IMG/VR virus record: IMGVR_UViG_3300027861_000109
Span: 1 to 33,585 of that record
Source of the DNA: a virus
Direction: 5' to 3' (one strand)
Length of the DNA: 33,585 nt
Both the position numbers and the translations under genes were made by a program. Below are positions 30,222 to 33,585 of the stretch, piece by piece (positions within the stretch are counted from its first letter, which is position 1; each line of letters starts with the position of its first letter). A model generated the notes under the pieces. The model had not been told where the DNA came from, searched no databases, and saw nothing but the letters and a program-made list of their open reading frames with translations.

Positions 30222-31121
30222 ATGTCAGATACGGACGACTTTGCAGAAGATGCAGAACCCGTTGAAGCAGAAACCCAAGACGCCGAAGAATATTCGGATG
30301 ACGTTGCGGACGAAGCTGAAGACGAAAACCCAACAACAGATGATAGTGATGATGATGCAGAGGCAGATGAAGCCGACGCTGAACCTGAATACAAAACTAT
30401 CAAGTACGGTGGTAAAGAGTACGAGGTTCCCCCTGAGTTAGAAGACGGCTTTATGATCAAGTCGGAATTTACTCAGAAAACTCAAAGCCTCGCTGAACAG
30501 CGCAAGGCTGTTGAAGCGCAGCAGGCCCATTTGCAGCAACAAGAGCAAATGCGGTCGGTCAACTTCCAACAGGCCGCTGAAGTCAGCGCAATGGATCAAC
30601 GACTGAACCAGTACAATCAGATTGATTGGGTTCAACTGAACCAAGAGGACCCTGTAGAAGCCCAGCGTTTGGATTTTGAACGTCGCGGCCTTCAACAGCA
30701 GAGAGACGTAGCCAGTCAACGGCTCCAACAGCAGGTCGATCAGGCCTCTGCCCATCAAGCGGACGCAATCCGCAAGACGGCAGAGCGAACCAGAAGCGAA
30801 CTGAAAGCGGAAATTGACGGTTGGTCGGATGAGCTAGAGGAAAACATGGCGCAGTTTGCCATTTCCGAAGGCATAAATGAGCAGCAACTCAGGACGACTG
30901 TAGACAAGGCAACCCTGAAGATTTTGCACAAAGCTTATCAGTACGACCAAATTCTGAAGCAACGCGCAGCCAAGGGCAAGGTAAAACCCAAGCCCACACC
31001 AGCAAAGCCTGCGGCCAAGATCAAAGGCCGGAAGCAAGGTGTAGCCAAAAACCCGGACCAAATGTCGGTCAAGGAATGGACGGCATGGCGTGAAGCACAG
31101 ATAGCCAAGAAAGCGGGATGA
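30222..31121 (+). CDS. Scaffolding-like protein
   Basis: 299 residues from ATG 30222; another in-frame ATG at 30204 lacks a ribosome-binding site, though neither is strong. The first 60 residues are very acidic (VEAETQDAEEYSDDVADEAE). Then YKTIKYGGKEYEVPPELEDG leads into long Gln-rich coiled-coil helices (KAVEAQQAHLQQQEQMRSVN, DQRLNQYNQIDWVQLNQEDP). The C-terminus is strongly basic (KGKVKPKPTPAKPAAKIKGR), as scaffolds use to bind coat protein. It lies just before the coat gene, as expected. Confidence 0.8.
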   Translation: MSDTDDFAEDAEPVEAETQDAEEYSDDVADEAEDENPTTDDSDDDAEADEADAEPEYKTIKYGGKEYEVPPELEDGFMIKSEFTQKTQSLAEQRKAVEAQQAHLQQQEQMRSVNFQQAAEVSAMDQRLNQYNQIDWVQLNQEDPVEAQRLDFERRGLQQQRDVASQRLQQQVDQASAHQADAIRKTAERTRSELKAEIDGWSDELEENMAQFAISEGINEQQLRTTVDKATLKILHKAYQYDQILKQRAAKGKVKPKPTPAKPAAKIKGRKQGVAKNPDQMSVKEWTAWREAQIAKKAG

Positions 31122-31154
31122 CCTGTTTTCTAATCAATTTCATAGGAGGCCATA

Positions 31155-32366
31155 GTGGCTAACACAAACCTTACCCCCACAGCAGTAACGCGGGAAGCCC
31201 TGCGTATTCTGCATCAAAAGCTGAACTTCATTGGCACAGTCAATCGCCAGTATGATGACAGCTATGCCAAGTCCGGCGCAAAAATTGGTGACAGCCTGAA
31301 AATCCGGTTGCCTAACCAATTCACAGTTCGTACTGGTGCCGCCCTGAACGCACAGGACGTTACCGAAACTTCTGTCACAATGCAGGTTGCCACTCAGAAG
31401 GGTGTTGATCTTAACTTCACCTCTGAAGAGTTGACAATGGACATTGACGACTTCAGCAAGCGCATGATTGAGCCTGCAATGGCCGTCTTGGCTGCGAACA
31501 TTGAGAACGATGCAATGAGCATGTATCAGAGCGTTTACAATGAAGTTTCTGACGTTGGTGCTTCATTCTCGACTGCTGACATTCTCAATGCAAATAAGGT
31601 GCTGACCGATAATCTGGCCCCTTATTCAGACCGCACCCTGAATATGTCAACACAGCAGAACGTTGATCTGGTAACTGATTTGAAGGGTCTGTTTAACGAC
31701 CAGTCAAAAGTTGCACAGAACTATCGTGAAGGCCGCGTTGCCAACAACACGTTTGGCTTCCAGTCGCTTATGGAAAACAGCCTCTGGCCGACCCATACGA
31801 CTGGCTCTGACGACGGTACCGGCGATCACCTTTGCACAGGCACTGTTTCCGGCGGAACCATTACACACGGTTCTGAAGGTTCGGGCACTCTGGCTGTTGG
31901 TGACATCGTGGTTATCGACAACGTTTTCCGGGTTCACCCTGAAACCAAAGCCTCAACAGGCGTATTGCAGCAGTTCGTTGTAACCACTGCAATGTCGGCA
32001 ACTGATACAACTATGGTTGTTTCTCCGGCTCCTGTTGCCTCTGGTGCCACGCAGAACGTTGATGCCTTGCCGGTTAATACTGCCAAGATCAACAAGGTCG
32101 AGAGTGACCGTTCAACTGCAATCGGCGCTTCTGCTGATTATGGTATCGGCATGGCTTACCACAAGGACGCGTTTGCCTTCGCAACTGCTGACTTGATCAA
32201 GCCTTCCGGTGTTGATTTCTGCGCCCGTCAGATCATGGATGGCATCTCAATGCGTATCGTACGAGATTACGATATTAATAATGATGCTTTTCCGTGTAGA
32301 CTGGATATTTTATACGGCTATAAGGCGATCCGCCCTGAACTGGCTTGCCGCATTGGCATGAACTAA
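31155..32366 (+). CDS. Major capsid protein, P22 coat-like (HK97 fold)
   Basis: 403 residues; GTG start with a strong AGGAGG 7 bases upstream, suggesting high expression. The N-terminus (NLTPTAVTREALRILHQKLN, RQYDDSYAKSGAKIGDSLKI, RLPNQFTVRTG) matches P22 gene 5-type coats. The inserted domain is the Gly/Thr-rich part around residues 215-310 (GTVSGGTITHGSEGSGTLAV). The C-terminus (DYDINNDAFPCRLDILYGYK, AIRPELACRIG) is the conserved end of this family. A hairpin follows the gene. Confidence 0.9.
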   Translation: MANTNLTPTAVTREALRILHQKLNFIGTVNRQYDDSYAKSGAKIGDSLKIRLPNQFTVRTGAALNAQDVTETSVTMQVATQKGVDLNFTSEELTMDIDDFSKRMIEPAMAVLAANIENDAMSMYQSVYNEVSDVGASFSTADILNANKVLTDNLAPYSDRTLNMSTQQNVDLVTDLKGLFNDQSKVAQNYREGRVANNTFGFQSLMENSLWPTHTTGSDDGTGDHLCTGTVSGGTITHGSEGSGTLAVGDIVVIDNVFRVHPETKASTGVLQQFVVTTAMSATDTTMVVSPAPVASGATQNVDALPVNTAKINKVESDRSTAIGASADYGIGMAYHKDAFAFATADLIKPSGVDFCARQIMDGISMRIVRDYDINNDAFPCRLDILYGYKAIRPELACRIGMN

Positions 32367-32371
32367 TCGAC

Positions 32372-32395
32372 TGGGGGTGGCTGACGCTGCCCCCA
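32372..32395 (+). terminator. Hairpin after the capsid gene, possible partial terminator
   Basis: TGGGGG at 32372-32377 pairs with CCCCCA at 32390-32395 across a 12-base loop. The following CTTGGTTCTCTT is only moderately T-rich, so read-through to the downstream head genes is likely. Such attenuators after coat genes keep coat expression highest. Confidence 0.4.
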
Positions 32396-32424
32396 CTTGG
32401 TTCTCTTAATAAGGAAATAGTCAA

Positions 32425-32628
32425 ATGGCTGTTGAAGAAATCGGAAAAAATGCCCCTGACGGTATGCGTCTTGGCAATTCATCGTCTGAGAAAATCGCTT
32501 TTCTTGGCGCAACCCCCTCGGCTCAGGTGGCAATCGCTGCTCTGGCCTCTGCTGCTACTATTGCGACGGCAGTAGCTCAAATCCAGCTTATCCAAGAAGA
32601 ACTGGAAAGCAAAGGCCTGATCGGCTGA
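32425..32628 (+). CDS. Small conserved head protein
   Basis: 67 residues; AAGGA upstream of ATG. The sequence MAVEEIGKNAPDGMRLGNSS then SEKIAFLGATPSAQVAIAAL follows a motif (IGKN.PDG..LG.S...KI.F.G) I recall in short proteins next to coat genes of many tailed phages. The second half is an Ala-rich helix. It may form a surface trimer or fibre; exact role unknown. Confidence 0.7.
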   Translation: MAVEEIGKNAPDGMRLGNSSSEKIAFLGATPSAQVAIAALASAATIATAVAQIQLIQEELESKGLIG

Positions 32629-33365
32629 TGACGAAAATCAACTTTGTATCGCTTGACCCTGTTTCACAGGAAACTCTTGCGGAACATCGTGATTACAGTC
32701 GCGGGTTGGGATTGCCGGAAATCGGTTCCCGACCCGTAACTGATCGTCTTGCTATTGTTGGTGGCAGTCCTTCTGTTGTTAACCACATTGAAGAATTACA
32801 GAATTTTGATGGCGAAGTATGGGCCATTAACGAGGCTCACGAATGGTGCCAGAATAACGGCATTGTTGCCACATTCTATTGCATAGACCCGACAGATACA
32901 TTTGAATATTTAAGCACAACGACAAAAGCCGTCCTGGCTGATATTGTTGCACCTTCTGTATTTGATGACCTGATAGCAAATGATTGCGACATTGAATTGG
33001 TCCGGCTTGATGAGATTATGCATGGCAGCGCGGCAGCATCCAGCGGCCCACAGATAGCCCTTAGACGCGGCCACAAGCATGTAACAATGTTCGGGTGCGC
33101 CCAGAGCTTCACAACGTCCACACACCTTTACAAAGACGTATCAAGACACAACCAGTTATGGGTTGAGTGCGGCGGGACTGAATACCGGACAACCTCGCAG
33201 AACGTAATGCAGGCCGAATTGTTAGCAGAACTGGCAACGGCTTTTCCATCATTTATCACAGTCAAGGGCGAGGGGTTTCTGCCCGCACTGATCAAACATG
33301 GCGACTATGACGTTTCGCACGTTTCCAGACATATCCATGATGCACTATTCGGAGAAGCAGCGTGA
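32628..33365 (+). CDS. MptE/DUF115-like Rossmann protein
   Basis: 245 residues; TGATG overlap with the upstream gene. The core RLAIVGGSPSVVNHIEELQN, GEVWAINEAHEWCQNNGIVA and FYCIDPTDTFE follows the DUF115/6-hydroxymethylpterin pyrophosphokinase-like family (GGGPS loop and a D-P motif). Phages carry related genes among structural genes; some are thought to modify glycans, but the substrate is unknown. GPQIALRRGHKHVTMFGCAQ supports a Rossmann-like second half. Confidence 0.7.
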   Translation: MTKINFVSLDPVSQETLAEHRDYSRGLGLPEIGSRPVTDRLAIVGGSPSVVNHIEELQNFDGEVWAINEAHEWCQNNGIVATFYCIDPTDTFEYLSTTTKAVLADIVAPSVFDDLIANDCDIELVRLDEIMHGSAAASSGPQIALRRGHKHVTMFGCAQSFTTSTHLYKDVSRHNQLWVECGGTEYRTTSQNVMQAELLAELATAFPSFITVKGEGFLPALIKHGDYDVSHVSRHIHDALFGEAA

Positions 33366-33538
33366 GAATTTTCAAAGATAAAACCGTTCACGGCATTAAA
33401 AAGCTGATGGTCATGGAAGCTGATACCTGCCCTGAAGGCTGGCGCACGACCAAGGTGCCTGAAGTTTTCACGAAAGTTGAAGCCCCAAAAGAAACTATTT
33501 TCTCCAAGCCGAAACGTGGCCGCAAGAAAGTCAAGTAA
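33362..33538 (+). CDS. Short basic protein, 58 residues
   Basis: GTG 33362 overlaps the preceding stop (GTGA), with GGAG a few bases upstream. The product contains MVMEADTCPEGWRTTKVPEV and ends in a strongly basic tail (SKPKRGRKKVK). It is followed without gap by the ATG of the adaptor gene (TAAATG). Possibly a DNA- or capsid-binding accessory; no family recognised. Confidence 0.65.
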   Translation: MRIFKDKTVHGIKKLMVMEADTCPEGWRTTKVPEVFTKVEAPKETIFSKPKRGRKKVK

Positions 33539-33585
33539 ATGACGATACCCACAAATTACACCACGTTGCAGACGGCTATCGAAGA
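33539..33585 (+). CDS. Start of the tail adaptor gene, cut by window end
   Basis: ATG at 33539 follows the preceding TAA directly. The 15 complete codons read MTIPTNYTTLQTAIE, the usual N-terminus of adaptor proteins (TLQ.AI..WL.RSDLT). The natural continuation RSDLTAELPNF is exactly what opens the window at base 1, so both fragments are probably one gene. Confidence 0.7.
   Translation, partial: MTIPTNYTTLQTAIE

Noticed and set aside
32250-32335. AT-rich patch at the end of the capsid gene as an insertion
   Set aside because: The encoded residues are the normal conserved C-terminus of the coat family, so it is only a local codon bias.
1-33585. Prophage signatures (integrase, att sites, tRNA)
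   Set aside because: No integrase, excisionase, CI-type repressor, flanking host gene or tRNA was seen; the window looks like phage only.

Overview
The window is a tailed-phage genome with short-tail, P22-like virion genes. It carries a terminase pair, a P22-type portal, a scaffold-like protein, a P22-coat-like major capsid protein, a tail adaptor and tail hub, a run of repeat-rich internal virion proteins, a fibre with a C1q-like tip and a lysis cassette. No integrase, excisionase, CI-type repressor, DNA polymerase, RNA polymerase or tRNA gene is visible, so it is probably a lytic (or at least integrase-less) phage that relies on the host polymerases. The M15 endolysin, holins and Sec signal peptide fit a Gram-negative host. 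Base composition and gene content resemble phages of marine alphaproteobacteria, but that host guess is weak. The first codons of the window (RSDLTAELPNF...) are the continuation of a gene whose first 15 codons are the last bases of the window, so this looks like an almost complete, circularly permuted genome of about 33.6 kb, missing only a few bases at the junction.

Layout. Bases 1-8905 hold the tail and ejection module: adaptor, tail hub, small proteins, a GNAT-like protein, three internal virion proteins and the fibre. Bases 8913-12214 hold small membrane and secreted proteins, an XhlA-like protein, a metallophosphoesterase, an M15 endolysin and a holin. Bases 12267-16487 are a leftward early operon of tightly coupled small genes around a putative ssDNA-binding protein and a PD-(D/E)XK exonuclease. 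A divergent control region (16488-16678) separates it from the rightward early operon: a Cro-like HTH protein, three tandem 10-bp repeats, a RuvC-like resolvase, a primase-helicase, an iteron array (probable origin), a MazZ-like dATP/dGTP diphosphohydrolase, an Arc-like protein, an HNH protein and a ParB-N/DNA methyltransferase. This runs into the head module: small terminase, large terminase, portal, surface protein, scaffold, coat and small head proteins, which joins back to the adaptor. Almost all neighbours share ATGA, GTGA or TGATG stop/start overlaps, so translation is heavily coupled.

Most striking is the large terminase gene. It contains a 279-residue intein placed just before the last nuclease motif. 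Nested in the intein, in the -1 frame, is a complete HNH homing endonuclease with two C4 zinc fingers. The intein frame stays open through the whole endonuclease gene. The endonuclease has its own Shine-Dalgarno-preceded ATG, and a G GGA AAA heptamer just before the HNH core could also shift ribosomes into its frame. The second notable element is a TATCCCA iteron array downstream of the primase-helicase, lying entirely inside a 95-codon reading frame that is coupled at both ends.
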